Positions 44,767 to 56,235 are shown, counted from the stretch's first letter. The stretch is DNA of 64,000 nucleotides from Methanoculleus formosensis (GCF_025384765.1 NZ_VHLL01000003.1:228675-292674), one strand, 5' to 3'. Translations and numbers: made by a program. The notes: a model not told the origin generated them from the sequence alone.

Positions 44767-45087
44767 ATGAGCGGCGAGGTCTATCAGGCGCAGGTCCTCC
44801 GGAACTTCTTCGACACCATCACCGGAACGGACAGGAACCTGACCCGGATCTACATGTGCGTGATGAGCCTCGCCAAGCTCCGCATGGAGTCCCCCGAGAG
44901 GATGACGTTCCTCGTGGACCAGCTCCGCAAGTCCAAACAGAAGCGGGAACTCTCGGTCGATATCATCGATTATATGTGCGACGTGGCGCGCGACCTCGAA
45001 CTCGGCACCGTCCAGACCGCGTTCGGGGTCAAAGACATCAATGCGGTCGCCGACGAGTTCACCGGGATCAGCCTGGACTCACTCTGA
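44767..45087 (+). CDS. conserved-looking helical protein of unknown function
   Basis: A 106-aa all-helical protein starting MSGEVYQAQVLRNFFDTITG. It has no transmembrane segment and no familiar motif. The ATG at 44767 fits a leaderless mRNA (TATA box at 44735-44742). It is followed directly by a T7 run (45091-45097). A small archaeal-specific function is likely but cannot be named. Confidence 0.65.
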   Translation: MSGEVYQAQVLRNFFDTITGTDRNLTRIYMCVMSLAKLRMESPERMTFLVDQLRKSKQKRELSVDIIDYMCDVARDLELGTVQTAFGVKDINAVADEFTGISLDSL

Positions 45088-45090
45088 TAC

Positions 45091-45097
45091 TTTTTTT
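45091..45097 (+). terminator. oligo-T terminator
   Basis: Seven T directly after the stop of the 106-aa protein gene. Confidence 0.45.
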
Positions 45098-45359
45098 CGG
45101 GAACAGCCATTCGGCTACCCCCGAGGTCTCTTGATTACCCGGGGTTTTCTCGATATTTGCTCTCGTTTTAGTGATCCCCGGTTATTCCGTCCTTAGCGGC
45201 AATTTCATTCAGGGTCTCGCGCGAAGCCGCGAAGGACGCGTTTTGCTCTATCGAGAGGGCGGAGAGAAAATGCCGATAATCCCACGGTTCACCGTCCGGG
45301 GGAGATGTAGAGGGAGTTTAGTTTCTCGGCTCGTTCTGGAGGTTACGGCTTTCGTGGGG

Positions 45360-45560
45360 AATGGCGATACCCCCACGACCCACAGTTTGGGGGAGACTCG
45401 GGGGAAGAACCGTGCACGGCTTTCCACCGGCAATCGCCATGACTGCCCCCGCCCCGGGGGGCGGGGGAGGAGCGCGAAGCGCGGGTGGGGTGGGGGCTAC
45501 CGGAAGGTCTTACACGGTAGAGACAGGAGTGGGAATTACAGGAAGACCCTTACAGAATAG
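45360..45560 (+). repeat. dispersed repeat family B, copy 3
   Basis: The same order of blocks as copy 1 is present: GCGATACCCCCACGACCCAC, GGGGAAGAACCGTGCACGGC, CAATCGCCATGACTGCCCCC, hairpin GCCCCGGGGGGCGGGG, GGAGCGCGAAGCGCGGGTGG, and tails with GGTCTTACACGGTAGAGACA and GACCCTTACAGAATAGA. The CCGTGCACGG palindrome in this copy is perfect. Confidence 0.7.
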
Positions 45561-45685
45561 AAACCCAAAAAGGAGCAGAGTCCCGGTTCGCTCCAGGATA
45601 TGCTCGTGACATATACCGCCCCGGCGACTGTAGGCACCGCTACCGTACTGAGACCGCGGAGGAGAAACCCCCCGGGTCAGTCCGC

Positions 45686-46528
45686 TCATCGGGCCAGCTT
45701 CTCTTTATACCCTTCCAGGATCTGGATGATGAACCGCTGGTGCTCCTCCAGCGCCTGCTCGTCGTCGGGGGAGGTCTCGATCCCGACGACGTAGAGCAGG
45801 ATCAGCGCGTTGTCGAGGTCGAGAACAGTCGGGTCGTCAACCTGGTCCTTTGTGAGACGGACGGCGAGATCGTCGTAGTCCTCCTCCGCGAAGACATGCT
45901 CGGGATTCGTCGTCACCCGTGAATCGGCGAAACCGCCGGCACGCTCCCTGAGGATCAGGAGCGCACGCTCCAGCAGAACGGGGCGCGGGGTGATCGCGTC
46001 GAGTCGGGCAAGCGCCTCCGTGCTCTTCTCCATCGCGTTCGAGTAAAGCCCGAACTTATACGTCAGCAGGGATTGTGCGACCAGATGACCGGTCTCCTCA
46101 TCTATCCGGGCGAGAAGCGGGCCGACCCGTTCGATATATTCGTTGAGCATCTGCTTCATTGTCTTCTCCTGTGGTTTCGGCGCGTTAAACACTTTCTCTA
46201 CCCGGACTGCAAGGAAGGTGATCGTTGCCGCGAAGACTACCTGCACAACCACGCCGCCCGAACTGATCTCGTTGGGTATGACCAGGATGAGAAGCGCGAA
46301 GAGCGGCGTGAAGAGCGAGACGAGATCCCGCCGGGGTTTCTGGTAAGCCTGGTAGAAGAGGATGAACGAGGCGATGACGCATCCTGCGACACCTGCGTTT
46401 ATCCAGACGGCATAGGGAAACTCGAGAGATGCAAGCAGCAGTCCAATCCCGATCCCCAAAAATGAGACCGCGGGAACCGCTATCCAGAGGCGTGACTCTG
46501 TTCCGGGTGGTGTGGTGGTGTTCGTCAA
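45686..46528 (-). CDS. membrane protein with C-terminal helical domain
   Basis: A 280-aa protein with four transmembrane helices in the first 110 residues, then a soluble helical domain (115-280) with TPR-like spacing (LARLDAITPRPVLLERALLI). No motif identifies a function. It lies 67 nt downstream of the coiled-coil protein gene boundary on the same strand and could be co-transcribed with it. Confidence 0.65.
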   Translation of the reverse strand: MTNTTTPPGTESRLWIAVPAVSFLGIGIGLLLASLEFPYAVWINAGVAGCVIASFILFYQAYQKPRRDLVSLFTPLFALLILVIPNEISSGGVVVQVVFAATITFLAVRVEKVFNAPKPQEKTMKQMLNEYIERVGPLLARIDEETGHLVAQSLLTYKFGLYSNAMEKSTEALARLDAITPRPVLLERALLILRERAGGFADSRVTTNPEHVFAEEDYDDLAVRLTKDQVDDPTVLDLDNALILLYVVGIETSPDDEQALEEHQRFIIQILEGYKEKLAR

Positions 46529-46595
46529 TCGATCGCCCTTGTATCATAGTTATGCGGGAAGAGTAAACAGCGTTTCCCCCGGCGGACGCGGCGTC

Positions 46596-47882
46596 TCACC
46601 AATCGGTGGGAAGATCGGGTACCCCGATCTCCACGTCCCGACCGGCGAGGGCAGCCGTGCGTGACCGGAGATTCTCGCGCTCTGCGGCATACGAGGCCTG
46701 CAACGCCTCCCGCTGGCTCTTTGCTCGTGTCTTCGCCGCAGCCTTCGCCTCGGCCTCCCGGCGCAGTCCCGGGAGCACGGCCTCAAGGCGCTGCTCCTCG
46801 ACCACCGCCGGGAGCGCGGCCCGGGCCTCCTCCTCTGCCGCCCGCTTCGTCCTGCAGTCGTGCTGCTGCTCCAGCGCCCGCTTCATCGCGGCAGGCAGGG
46901 TCCCGGCGTCGGAGAAGAGGCGGAGTTCGTCCTGGTTCTTGAGGGGGAGCTCCTCCCGCCCGATCATGGCGAGAACGACCGGCATCGCCGCTTCGGTCGG
47001 GTCGACCGGGTCTTTTCCATCGTCCGCATACGCGTCGAGCGCCCGGTCGATCGATGCGGCCGCCGCGCGGTCCCCCGCCTTCTCTGCCACCTTCCCGGCC
47101 TTGCGCAAGAGATGGGCAGCGGTAGTCAGGAGAGCCGCCATCTCCCTTCCGGCCTCCCTCTCCGTGGCGGCGAGCGCCCGGATCCTCTCCTCGATCTCCT
47201 GCTTGCGGGCATAGTCCGGGCGCTGTTTGAGGGCGGCAAGTTCCTCTTCTGCCTTCTGGATCGCGCTCTCCGCCTCCGCGCCCGCCGCCTGATAATCCCG
47301 GAGATCGCCGTCAACGGCGGCATACTCCTCGCGGATCCGGGCGATGGACGCGTGCGACTCCCGGACGCCCTCCACCCGCTGCCGGTCGGCGCGCGCCCGG
47401 CCGATCGCCTCGGTCATCGTGTTGACCTCACGCCCCAGGTCTTTGACGGCTGCACGCACCTCCTTCATCTCGTCCGGGTAGACGGAGGAGAGGTACTTCC
47501 CCTGCCCCTTCAGCGCCTTGAGCGAGCCCTTCAGGATCTCGGCGGCGGTCGCGTAGAACGCTTCAGGGTCACCAGTTGGCTCGTGGGAGAGGATCTGCCC
47601 CATAGACTTCGTGAACCCCGGAAGCGCCTTTTTCGAGATGTCGCGGAGTCGGGGGTGAACCTCTTCGTTCCCCTCCGCCCTCTCCATCCCGGCGATCGCC
47701 TCCCTGAGATGATCGAGGGCGCTCCGGATCCCCTCGCGCGGCGGGTCCGTCGCACCGGAGAGTTCGCGCTCGATCTCCTCATCGCGGGCGTCGAGCCACG
47801 CAGGAAGGTCGTCAAACGAGAGTTTCAGGCTCTCCTCCTCCGGTTCGGGTCGCCGGAAGAGGTCTCGCAGTTGCTTGAACAT
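46596..47882 (-). CDS. large coiled-coil protein of unknown function
   Basis: A 428-aa soluble protein, very rich in Ala, Glu, Arg and Lys, with long predicted coiled coils at about 130-265 and 335-410. It starts MFKQLRDLFRRPEPEEESLK. No catalytic motif is visible. Such proteins can act as structural or chromosome-associated factors, but nothing here fixes the role. It is downstream of nadM with a 44-nt gap. Confidence 0.65.
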   Translation of the reverse strand: MFKQLRDLFRRPEPEEESLKLSFDDLPAWLDARDEEIERELSGATDPPREGIRSALDHLREAIAGMERAEGNEEVHPRLRDISKKALPGFTKSMGQILSHEPTGDPEAFYATAAEILKGSLKALKGQGKYLSSVYPDEMKEVRAAVKDLGREVNTMTEAIGRARADRQRVEGVRESHASIARIREEYAAVDGDLRDYQAAGAEAESAIQKAEEELAALKQRPDYARKQEIEERIRALAATEREAGREMAALLTTAAHLLRKAGKVAEKAGDRAAAASIDRALDAYADDGKDPVDPTEAAMPVVLAMIGREELPLKNQDELRLFSDAGTLPAAMKRALEQQHDCRTKRAAEEEARAALPAVVEEQRLEAVLPGLRREAEAKAAAKTRAKSQREALQASYAAERENLRSRTAALAGRDVEIGVPDLPTDW

Positions 47883-47926
47883 GATTCATCCGATTTGGAC
47901 GGGTGTACTCATCAGGGTTCCGCCCG

Positions 47927-49203
<1,277 letters not shown>

Positions 49204-49250
49204 AGTTCGATAACAAAAATAGGGGTGGAAGTATAATATTACTTCATCTC

Positions 49251-49586
49251 ATGTCCTATCTTGCCTACGTCGCAGGGTTCGGCGTTGCCGTCACCATCTT
49301 CCTCTGGCTCCGCGACCTGCGGATATTCTACCGCACCGGCCTATCCGGCTACCGGAAGGCGGGGTACCTCGGGGTTCCCTACACGGCGCTCGCTCTGCTG
49401 GGCTTCTTCGTGACCGCATACGCCGAAGCGTGGGAGTACCTCGGCCTCGGGCTGGTCCTCCTTGCGCTCTACCTCCAGGGCCGGGTCGAGAGGGAGAACG
49501 TCTGGCTGCACGGCGAGGGTGCCCGCGAGCGGTTCTTCGGCAGCGCAGAGCGCATAAATGATAAGGGTTCGCGCAAGAGACTTTAA
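49251..49586 (+). CDS. small membrane protein of unknown function
   Basis: A 111-aa protein with an N-terminal helix (about 4-22), a second hydrophobic region 42-75 and a charged C-terminus. It begins MSYLAYVAGFGVAVTIFLWL. No family is recognised. Its stop lies 17 nt upstream of the hisS ATG, so it is co-transcribed with it, and larB is divergent. Confidence 0.65.
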   Translation: MSYLAYVAGFGVAVTIFLWLRDLRIFYRTGLSGYRKAGYLGVPYTALALLGFFVTAYAEAWEYLGLGLVLLALYLQGRVERENVWLHGEGARERFFGSAERINDKGSRKRL

Positions 49587-49602
49587 TTCAGGAGAATATC
49601 GA

Positions 49603-50835
49603 ATGCTTCAGAAACCACGGGGAACACGGGACTTTTTACCCGACGAGATGGAACGGCGGCGGCTGATCGAGCGGCGGATGCGGGAAGCGGCCCGCCGGTG
49701 GGGATACCGGGAGGTCTGCACGCCCGACTTCGAGAACCTTGAACTCTTCACGATGAAGTCCGGCGAAGGGATCATCGGGGAGATGTACGTCTTCGAGGAC
49801 AAGGGCGGGAGGAAGATGACGCTCCGGCCGGAAGTGACCGCGGCGGTGCTCCGGATGTACGTCAACGAGGGGAAAGTCCTCCCGAAACCGATCCGCTGGT
49901 GCTACTACGCCGACTGCTTCCGCTACGAGCGCCCCCAGAAGGGCCGTTACCGCCAGTTCTGGCAGTTCGGCGTCGAACTGATCGGTGCGGACACACCATC
50001 CGCCGACGCCGAGGTGATCATGCTCGCCGACGATACCCTCCGGTCGACCGGCGTCACCTTCGACCTCCACGTCGGCCACCTCGCGCCGATGAAGCATCTC
50101 CTCGCCGACCTCGCGCCCGGCGACCAGCGGGCGATCATGGCGTATCTCGACAAACATGACCGGGAAGGGCTCGAGGCGGCGCTGGTCGAGAAGAACCTCA
50201 CCCACCTTGCCGAACCTCTTGCGGCGCTCGGGGAGTGCCGCACCGTCTCCGAGGTCTTCGAGATCGCGGGCGATGTCCCCGAGCGCGCGCGGATCGAGGA
50301 GACGTTCGCGCTCCTCGACGCCCAGGAGATCGACTACCGGCCGGACTTCGGGATCGCCCGGGGGCTCGACTACTACACCGGGATGGTCTTTGAGGGGTTC
50401 GCGAAGAACCTCGGCGCGGAGAACCAGATCGTCGGCGGCGGCGCCTACCGGCTCGCCCACCTCTTCGGCGGCGACGACGTCGCATCCTGTGGGTTCGCCA
50501 TCGGGTTTGACCGGGTCATGGTCTCGATCGGTGATTTCGCGCTGGAACAGGGGTCGGTTGTCGGCGTTGTCTGCACGCCTGATGCCCGCGCGCGGGCGCT
50601 CGAGGTCGCCCGGGCCTTCCGGGAGGCGGGGATCCGGGCCGAGGCCGACCTGATGGGGCGGGGGATGGGCGCCCAGCTCGCCCACGCCGCAAAAACCGCA
50701 GACTTCGCCGCGGTCCTCGGGAAGCGCGAGGTCGAGGCGGGGACGGTGACCCTCAAGAACCTCCACTCCGGCGAGCAGCAGGAGAGGAGCCTCGAAGAGG
50801 CCATCGCTGAGGTAGCGCGGCATGGTGCTTGCTGA
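49603..50835 (+). CDS. hisS: histidyl-tRNA synthetase
   Basis: A 410-aa class II synthetase. Motifs are KPRGTRDFLPDEME at the start, CFRYERPQKGRYRQFWQFGV (motif 2), IARGLDYYTGMVFE (histidine A) and GFAIGFDRVM (motif 3). The C-terminal anticodon-binding domain is VVGVVCTPDARARALEVAR onward. The ATG at 49603 has AGGAG upstream. It overlaps top6B by 14 nt. Confidence 0.96.
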   Translation: MLQKPRGTRDFLPDEMERRRLIERRMREAARRWGYREVCTPDFENLELFTMKSGEGIIGEMYVFEDKGGRKMTLRPEVTAAVLRMYVNEGKVLPKPIRWCYYADCFRYERPQKGRYRQFWQFGVELIGADTPSADAEVIMLADDTLRSTGVTFDLHVGHLAPMKHLLADLAPGDQRAIMAYLDKHDREGLEAALVEKNLTHLAEPLAALGECRTVSEVFEIAGDVPERARIEETFALLDAQEIDYRPDFGIARGLDYYTGMVFEGFAKNLGAENQIVGGGAYRLAHLFGGDDVASCGFAIGFDRVMVSIGDFALEQGSVVGVVCTPDARARALEVARAFREAGIRAEADLMGRGMGAQLAHAAKTADFAAVLGKREVEAGTVTLKNLHSGEQQERSLEEAIAEVARHGAC

Positions 50836-52624
50836 AGACCTGGCGAAGCAGCAGCGAAGCATCAGCATCGCGGAGTTCTTCGAGAAGAACAAGCACCTTC
50901 TCGGCTTCGACTCCCCGACGCGGGGGATCATCACCACCATCAAAGAAGCGGTGGACAACGCGCTGGACGCCTGCGAGGAGTCGGAGGTGCTCCCCGACAT
51001 CTTCGTCGGCATCAAGAGGGTCGACGCCGAGGTCTACCGGATAACGGTCGAGGACAACGGCCCCGGGATCGTGCCGGAGAACGTCCCCCTGGTCTTCGGA
51101 AAACTCCTCTACGGCTCCCGGTTCCACCAGATCCGGCAGAGCCGCGGGCAGCAGGGTATCGGGATCTCGGCGGCGGTGCTGTACGCGCAGCTCACCACCG
51201 GCATCCCGACCCGGGTCGTCTCGCGGACGGGGGCAAAGGCGAGCGCGCACCGGTTCGATCTGATGATAAAGACCGAGACGAACGAACCGGAGATCGTCAG
51301 CCACGAGGAGATCGACTGGGACCGGACGCACGGGACCCGGATCGAGATCCAGTTCAAGAGCACCCTCGCCGCGAAGAAGCGGCTGGTGGACTACCTCCGC
51401 CTGACGGCGATCGTCAACCCGCACGCCCGGATAACGGCCGATATCGACGGCGAGGTGACTGTTTTCGAGCGGGTCTCGGGCGAGGTCCCGCCGTGCCCGA
51501 AACCCGTCCTCCCCCACCCGCACGGGATCGAGTTCGGCGCGTTAAAGCGGATCGCGGCGGCGAGCACCGGGACCGTCGAGGAGTTCCTCGTCGGCAGTTT
51601 CTCCCGGGTCGGGAAGAAGACCGCGGACGAGATGATCGCGCTTGCCAAACTCAAACCCTCACGGAAGGTGAACAAACTCGATGCCGACGAGTTGAAGAAA
51701 CTCCTCGAAGCGATGCAGGCCGTGAAGGTCCCGGCCCCGCCGGCGCAGCAGTGCCTCTCCCCCATCGGGGAGGACCTGATCTGCCGGGGGCTTGAGAAGG
51801 AGATCCAGCTCGACTTCGTCAAGGCCCGCACCCGGCCGAGCGCGGTCTACGGCGGGCACTCGTTCATCATCGAGGCGGCGATCGGCTACGGCGGCAAGGT
51901 TCCCCCCGAAGGCACCGCCCAGCTCTTCCGGTTCGCAAACCGCGTCCCCCTCCTCTACCAGCAGGGCGCCTGCGCGATCACGAACTGTGTCTCGCAGGTG
52001 AACTGGAAGGGTTACGGCCTCTCGCAGCAGGGCCTTCCCATGGGGCCGATGCTCGTCATGGTCCACGTGGCGTCCACGAACGTCCCCTTCACGAGCGAGA
52101 GCAAGGACGCGGTCGCGTCCATCCCGGAGATCGAGCGCGAGATCGTCCTCGTCCTCCAGGAACTCGGCCGGGAACTCAAGACCTACCTTTACCGCCGGGA
52201 CAAAACGAAGCAGCAGGACAACCGCGCCCGGGCGATATGCTCGATCATCCCCGACATCGCCGCAAAGGTGAGCGAGATCGTGGAACTCCCGCTCGTCGAC
52301 ACCTCCCCGATCGAGGGCAAGATCATGCGCAAGGTCGTCGCGAAGAAGCGGACGGTCAACGGAAAGGTCCACATCAACGTGAACAACTACACGGCAAAGG
52401 AAGTCCCCCTTGTCCTCTACAACCTCTCCCGGGATGAGGCCGCGGACGCGGTGCCCCGGCCGGACTTCGTCGACAATATGGACGGGGAGTACAACAAGGT
52501 CTGGCGGCGCACCCTCGGCGCCGGCGACGCCTGGCAGATCGTCTACACGGGATCGGGCGACGGGTCGCTCGACCTGCGCGGCGTGGAGGATAACGTGAAA
52601 GTGGTGGTGGATCTCGATGTCTAG
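50822..52624 (+). CDS. top6B: DNA topoisomerase VI subunit B
   Basis: A 600-aa GHKL ATPase subunit. The Bergerat fold is seen in [33 protein letters not shown] and [15 protein letters not shown]. The helix-two-turns-helix and transducer domain follow, with a switch Lys in RRDKTKQQ. It drives strand passage with subunit A encoded next. The start lies within hisS, the end overlaps top6A by 8 nt. Confidence 0.96.
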   Translation: MVLAEDLAKQQRSISIAEFFEKNKHLLGFDSPTRGIITTIKEAVDNALDACEESEVLPDIFVGIKRVDAEVYRITVEDNGPGIVPENVPLVFGKLLYGSRFHQIRQSRGQQGIGISAAVLYAQLTTGIPTRVVSRTGAKASAHRFDLMIKTETNEPEIVSHEEIDWDRTHGTRIEIQFKSTLAAKKRLVDYLRLTAIVNPHARITADIDGEVTVFERVSGEVPPCPKPVLPHPHGIEFGALKRIAAASTGTVEEFLVGSFSRVGKKTADEMIALAKLKPSRKVNKLDADELKKLLEAMQAVKVPAPPAQQCLSPIGEDLICRGLEKEIQLDFVKARTRPSAVYGGHSFIIEAAIGYGGKVPPEGTAQLFRFANRVPLLYQQGACAITNCVSQVNWKGYGLSQQGLPMGPMLVMVHVASTNVPFTSESKDAVASIPEIEREIVLVLQELGRELKTYLYRRDKTKQQDNRARAICSIIPDIAAKVSEIVELPLVDTSPIEGKIMRKVVAKKRTVNGKVHINVNNYTAKEVPLVLYNLSRDEAADAVPRPDFVDNMDGEYNKVWRRTLGAGDAWQIVYTGSGDGSLDLRGVEDNVKVVVDLDV

Positions 52625-53705
52625 GGAAGAGATGGATGCGCTCGCAAAGGAACGGCTCGTCGGTATCGCCCGTGGATGGTACGACCAGATGCGGGACGGC
52701 GTCGTGCCCTATATCCGGCTGCCGACGCGGACGAAACGAAATCTCGCCTACGACGACGAAGGCGAGGTCTGGAAATACGGCGAGAAGGAGAGCACCCGGG
52801 CGGCGACGAACGAGAAAGGGGCGGTCCATCTCCTGAAGATGGCCTATCTCATCGGGTTCTTGAAGCAGCAGCTCGTGGAGAACCGGTCGTCGACCTTGAG
52901 AGAACTGTATTACATCTCCGAAGGGTGGAAGAAGGCGAAGTTCACCGCCCAGGACGAGAGCAACCTCCTCATCGAGGATCTCGAGATCATCACCGACGTC
53001 CAGCGAGAGGCGTTCCACCTCCGGCCGGAGGAGGACGGCGCCTCGCTCTTCGGGCCGTTGCGGATACGGGAGAACACCCGCCGCGGCGCAAAAGAGATGC
53101 ACTGCCAGGATGACGTCGGGGAGGCGGGCTACCCCATCCCGAACAACGTCGACAGCCTTGAGTTCATCGACCACGACGCGAAGTTCGTCATCGCCATCGA
53201 GACCGGCGGTATGTACGCCCGTCTGATGGAGAACGGGTTCGACGAGGAGTACGGGGCGATCCTGGTCCACCTCAAGGGGCAGCCGGCACGCTCCACGCGC
53301 CGGGTCTTACGGCGTCTCAACGACTCGCTCAACCTTCCCGTGGTCGTCTTCACCGACGGCGACCCCTGGTCCTACCGGATCTACGCGAGCGTCGCCTACG
53401 GCTCGATCAAGAGCGCCCACATGTCGGATATCCTGGCGACCCCCCAGGCGCAGTTCATCGGGGTGCAGCCCTCCGACATCTCCGACTACAACCTCCCCGC
53501 CGACCACCTCACGGAGCAGGACATCAACGCACTGAAAGCAGAGTTGACAGACCCCAGGTTTGCAACCGACTACTGGCGCACCCAGATCAACCTGCAGCTC
53601 GATATGAAGCTGAAGTCGGAACAGCAGGCGTTCGCGAGCCGGGGGCTCGACTTCGTGACGAAGGAGTATCTCCCGAAAAGGCTCTCGGAGATGGGGATTA
53701 TCTGA
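52617..53705 (+). CDS. top6A: DNA topoisomerase VI subunit A
   Basis: A 362-aa Spo11-like DNA-cleaving subunit. The catalytic Tyr is in [11 protein letters not shown] (Tyr98/Tyr99). The Toprim motif uses [14 protein letters not shown] (Glu) and [15 protein letters not shown] (Asp pair). Together with subunit B it relaxes and decatenates DNA. Its 3' end overlaps convergent ruvB by 8 nt. Confidence 0.96.
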   Translation: MSREEMDALAKERLVGIARGWYDQMRDGVVPYIRLPTRTKRNLAYDDEGEVWKYGEKESTRAATNEKGAVHLLKMAYLIGFLKQQLVENRSSTLRELYYISEGWKKAKFTAQDESNLLIEDLEIITDVQREAFHLRPEEDGASLFGPLRIRENTRRGAKEMHCQDDVGEAGYPIPNNVDSLEFIDHDAKFVIAIETGGMYARLMENGFDEEYGAILVHLKGQPARSTRRVLRRLNDSLNLPVVVFTDGDPWSYRIYASVAYGSIKSAHMSDILATPQAQFIGVQPSDISDYNLPADHLTEQDINALKAELTDPRFATDYWRTQINLQLDMKLKSEQQAFASRGLDFVTKEYLPKRLSEMGII

Positions 53706-54690
53706 GACCGCTTCCGAGGTGGCGCAGGGCCGCCCCGGTCGTCTCCCGGCCCTGGGGCGTGCGCTTTATGAACCCGATCTGGATCAGGTAGGGCTCGTAG
53801 ACCTCTTCGATGGTCCGCACCTCCTCGCCGACCGAGATGGCGATCGTCCTGACGCCCACCGGCCCGCCGCCGAAATCGTCCGCGATGACCGAGAGGATCC
53901 GCCGGTCGAGGTCGTCGAGGCCCAGGTGGTCGATGCCGAGCATCGTCAGGGCGCGGTCGGCCGTCTCGGCGTCGATACGCCCGTCCCCCCTGACCGTGGC
54001 GAAGTCCCGCACCCGGCGGAGCAGCCGGTTTGCGATCCTGGGTGTCCCGCGGCTCCGTTTTGCTATCTCATCCGCTCCCTCGGGGGTGATCGGGATCTGC
54101 ATGATCCCGGCGCTCCGCTCCACGATCTTCGCGAGATCGGGAACTTCGTAGAGGTTGAGGCGGAAGATGAACCCGAACCGGTCGCGGAGAGGGGAGCCGA
54201 GCAGCCCGACCTTCGTCGTGGCGCCGATGAGGGTGAACTCCTCCAGCGGGAGCTGGACCGACCGTGCACCCGGCCCTTCGCCGATCATGACGTCGATACA
54301 GGAGTCCTCCATCGCCGGGTAGAGGATCTCCTCGACCACCGGGTTGAGGCGATGGATCTCGTCGATGAAGAGGACGTCGCCGTGGGCAAGGGCGGTCAGC
54401 TGGGCGGCGAGGTCGCCGGGCCGCTCCAGCACCGGCCCGGTGGTGCTCCTGATCCCGGCTCCCATCTCGCGCGCGATAATCTGGGCGAGCGTCGTCTTCC
54501 CGAGGCCCGGTGGGCCGGAGAAGAGGACGTGGTCGAGAGACTCGCCGCGTTGTTTTGCGGCGGCGATGGCGATGGCAAGAGCCTCCTTGATCTGCGGCTG
54601 GCCCACGAACTCGTCGAGGCGCGCCGGCCTGATCGCCGCGTCATCGGGTTCGCCACAGAGAGGCGAGGGCGAGGGGATGCGTTCGTTCAT
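53698..54690 (-). CDS. ruvB: Holliday junction branch-migration helicase RuvB
   Basis: A 330-aa AAA+ motor that drives branch migration with RuvA. Walker A is [13 protein letters not shown] (about 57-69), Walker B is [11 protein letters not shown], with sensor and winged-helix regions intact ([40 protein letters not shown]). Length is close to the bacterial protein. It overlaps ruvA by 4 nt. RuvB is a bacterial protein rarely found in archaea, so transfer is likely. Confidence 0.96.
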   Translation of the reverse strand: MNERIPSPSPLCGEPDDAAIRPARLDEFVGQPQIKEALAIAIAAAKQRGESLDHVLFSGPPGLGKTTLAQIIAREMGAGIRSTTGPVLERPGDLAAQLTALAHGDVLFIDEIHRLNPVVEEILYPAMEDSCIDVMIGEGPGARSVQLPLEEFTLIGATTKVGLLGSPLRDRFGFIFRLNLYEVPDLAKIVERSAGIMQIPITPEGADEIAKRSRGTPRIANRLLRRVRDFATVRGDGRIDAETADRALTMLGIDHLGLDDLDRRILSVIADDFGGGPVGVRTIAISVGEEVRTIEEVYEPYLIQIGFIKRTPQGRETTGAALRHLGSGLR

Positions 54691-55280
54691 GATCGGCGCT
54701 CCCGGAGGTATGCAAGAGCAGCGCGGATCAGGCTCTGCACGTTCGCATCAGGGAGACCCGGGAGGACGGCATCAACCGCCTCCCCTGCTTCCTGGGGTGA
54801 GAACCCGAGCGATATGAGGGCGCTCGCGGCGTCACAGGCCTCGTTCGGGCGCCTGCCGGCGGCGAGGATATCCGCATGCTTCTTCATCTTCTCCTTCAAC
54901 TCAAGGATCAGGCGCCCTGCACCTTTCTTCCCGATCCCCGGGATCCGGGTGAGCGTCTTCTCGTCACCGTCGAGGATTGCAACGGCAAAGTCCTCGAACG
55001 CTATCCCGGAGAGGATGTTCATGGCGGTCTGGGGACCGATGCCGGAGACCCCGATCAGGATCGTGAAGAGTTCCCGTTCGCGCTGGTGGAGAAAGCCGAA
55101 GAGTCGGATGTCGTCGTCGCGGACCACCATATGGGTGTGGACCGTGACGCGGCCCTGCGCCTCCCTGAGGGTCTCCAGCGCCGGCCCGGTCACCTGCACC
55201 TGGTAGCCGACGCCGCCGATATCGATCACCACCCACCGGTCGCCGGTGGATATCACGTCTCCTGAGAGTTGGGCTATCAT
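54687..55280 (-). CDS. ruvA: Holliday junction DNA-binding protein RuvA
   Basis: A 197-aa junction-binding protein. Domain I starts [10 protein letters not shown] and has [20 protein letters not shown]. The two helix-hairpin-helix motifs are [16 protein letters not shown] and [20 protein letters not shown]. The C-terminal domain III that contacts RuvB is present ([19 protein letters not shown]). It overlaps ruvB and ruvC by 4 nt each. Confidence 0.95.
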   Translation of the reverse strand: MIAQLSGDVISTGDRWVVIDIGGVGYQVQVTGPALETLREAQGRVTVHTHMVVRDDDIRLFGFLHQRERELFTILIGVSGIGPQTAMNILSGIAFEDFAVAILDGDEKTLTRIPGIGKKGAGRLILELKEKMKKHADILAAGRRPNEACDAASALISLGFSPQEAGEAVDAVLPGLPDANVQSLIRAALAYLRERRS

Positions 55281-55753
55281 CGTAGTTGCACCATATTGAT
55301 GTGGCAGAGGGCGATGGCGAGGCCGTCGGCGGCATCGTCGGGCCGGGGCACCTCCTCCAGCCTGAGGAGCCGGCGCATCATCTCCTGCATCTGATGTTTA
55401 TCGGCACGCCCCGACCCGGTGACCGCCTGTTTGACCTGGTTGGGGGTATACTCGGCAACCGGGACCCCGTGCTGTGCCGCGGCGAGGAGGAGGACGCCGC
55501 GTGCCTCGCTGACCTGCATCGCCGAGGTGGTGTTCCTGGAGAAGAAGAGCCGCTCCACGGCGACCCACCCGGGATCGTATTCGTCGAAGAGATCGGAGAT
55601 CCTCGTGTGGATCTCAAGCAACCGCTCCTCGTGGATGCGGTCGGAGCCGGTCTCTATGCAGCCGTAGGTCAGCGGCACCGGAGACCTGCCGCCGGTGCTG
55701 AGGACACCGTAGCCGGTTCTTGCGAGCCCTGGGTCGATGCCGATGACGATCAT
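55277..55753 (-). CDS. ruvC: Holliday junction resolvase RuvC
   Basis: A 158-aa junction endonuclease. The four catalytic acids are visible: Asp7 (IGIDPGLARTGYG), Glu67 (VAVERLFF), Asp140 and Asp143 (DDAADGLAIALCH). This matches the bacterial enzyme pattern. It is the first gene of a compact ruvC-ruvA-ruvB operon. Archaea normally use Hjc or Hje instead. Confidence 0.95.
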   Translation of the reverse strand: MIVIGIDPGLARTGYGVLSTGGRSPVPLTYGCIETGSDRIHEERLLEIHTRISDLFDEYDPGWVAVERLFFSRNTTSAMQVSEARGVLLLAAAQHGVPVAEYTPNQVKQAVTGSGRADKHQMQEMMRRLLRLEEVPRPDDAADGLAIALCHINMVQLR

Positions 55754-55818
55754 GGGTAAATCCGGTTTCTGTTCACTAAGGTATCGGTTCTCCTGGTTGA
55801 TACCTTTTGTCGGCAGAG

Positions 55819-56235
55819 TTATCGATCGGAGAGGTATTTTTTCAGTGCCGTCACCTTGTTCCGGATCGACGATCGTTCAATGCCAAAGAAAAAGCTGATT
55901 TCCCTTGCAATGGGAGAACCGCCCTTTCCCGGCCGGATCAGATCTGCATTCTGGCAGGCCGCGTATACGATCGCCGCCCCCCAGAAGGGTGCATCTCCCC
56001 GTACGAGCGGTGTTGCCGGGTGGTCGTGGAGTTTCTCGATGGTCTCCCGGCAATGATCAAGGATGGCGCCATTCTCGAACCTATCGCAGAATACTTCACA
56101 CAGGGTGAAGATCGTGGTAGTGCGCAGCTCGTTGACATCTAACACCAGCGGTTCATTCCTGATCTGGTTGGAGATCTCTTTCCAGATCTCTTCATTATCC
56201 GGGTCTATTCCGGTCAGCCTTGTGATCTCTCTCAT
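55819..56235 (-). CDS. DUF6398-like protein, 5' end possibly lost
   Basis: A 138-aa protein from the first ATG. The C-terminal part (PFWGAAIVYAACQNADLIRP, then IAREISFFFGIERSSIRNK) resembles DUF6398 proteins, which have a cyclin- or HTH-like look. In the same frame, convincing coding sequence continues upstream to about 56313 (SERHSSIDIDDLDAFLNFA), but there is no start codon before a TAG. The gene may therefore be truncated or frameshifted at its 5' end. Function unknown. Confidence 0.55.
   Translation of the reverse strand: MREITRLTGIDPDNEEIWKEISNQIRNEPLVLDVNELRTTTIFTLCEVFCDRFENGAILDHCRETIEKLHDHPATPLVRGDAPFWGAAIVYAACQNADLIRPGKGGSPIAREISFFFGIERSSIRNKVTALKKYLSDR

Larger units (their letters stand above)
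45088..45685. other. gene-free region containing repeat B3
   Basis: About 600 nt with an oligo-T terminator at its left end, a CGCGAAG fragment near 45218-45240 (family C-like) and repeat B3 at 45360-45560. No gene recognised. Confidence 0.55.

Noticed and set aside
53719..55206. 495-codon plus-strand frame across ruvB and ruvA
   Set aside because: The RuvA and RuvB frames on the other strand have complete motifs; this frame has none.
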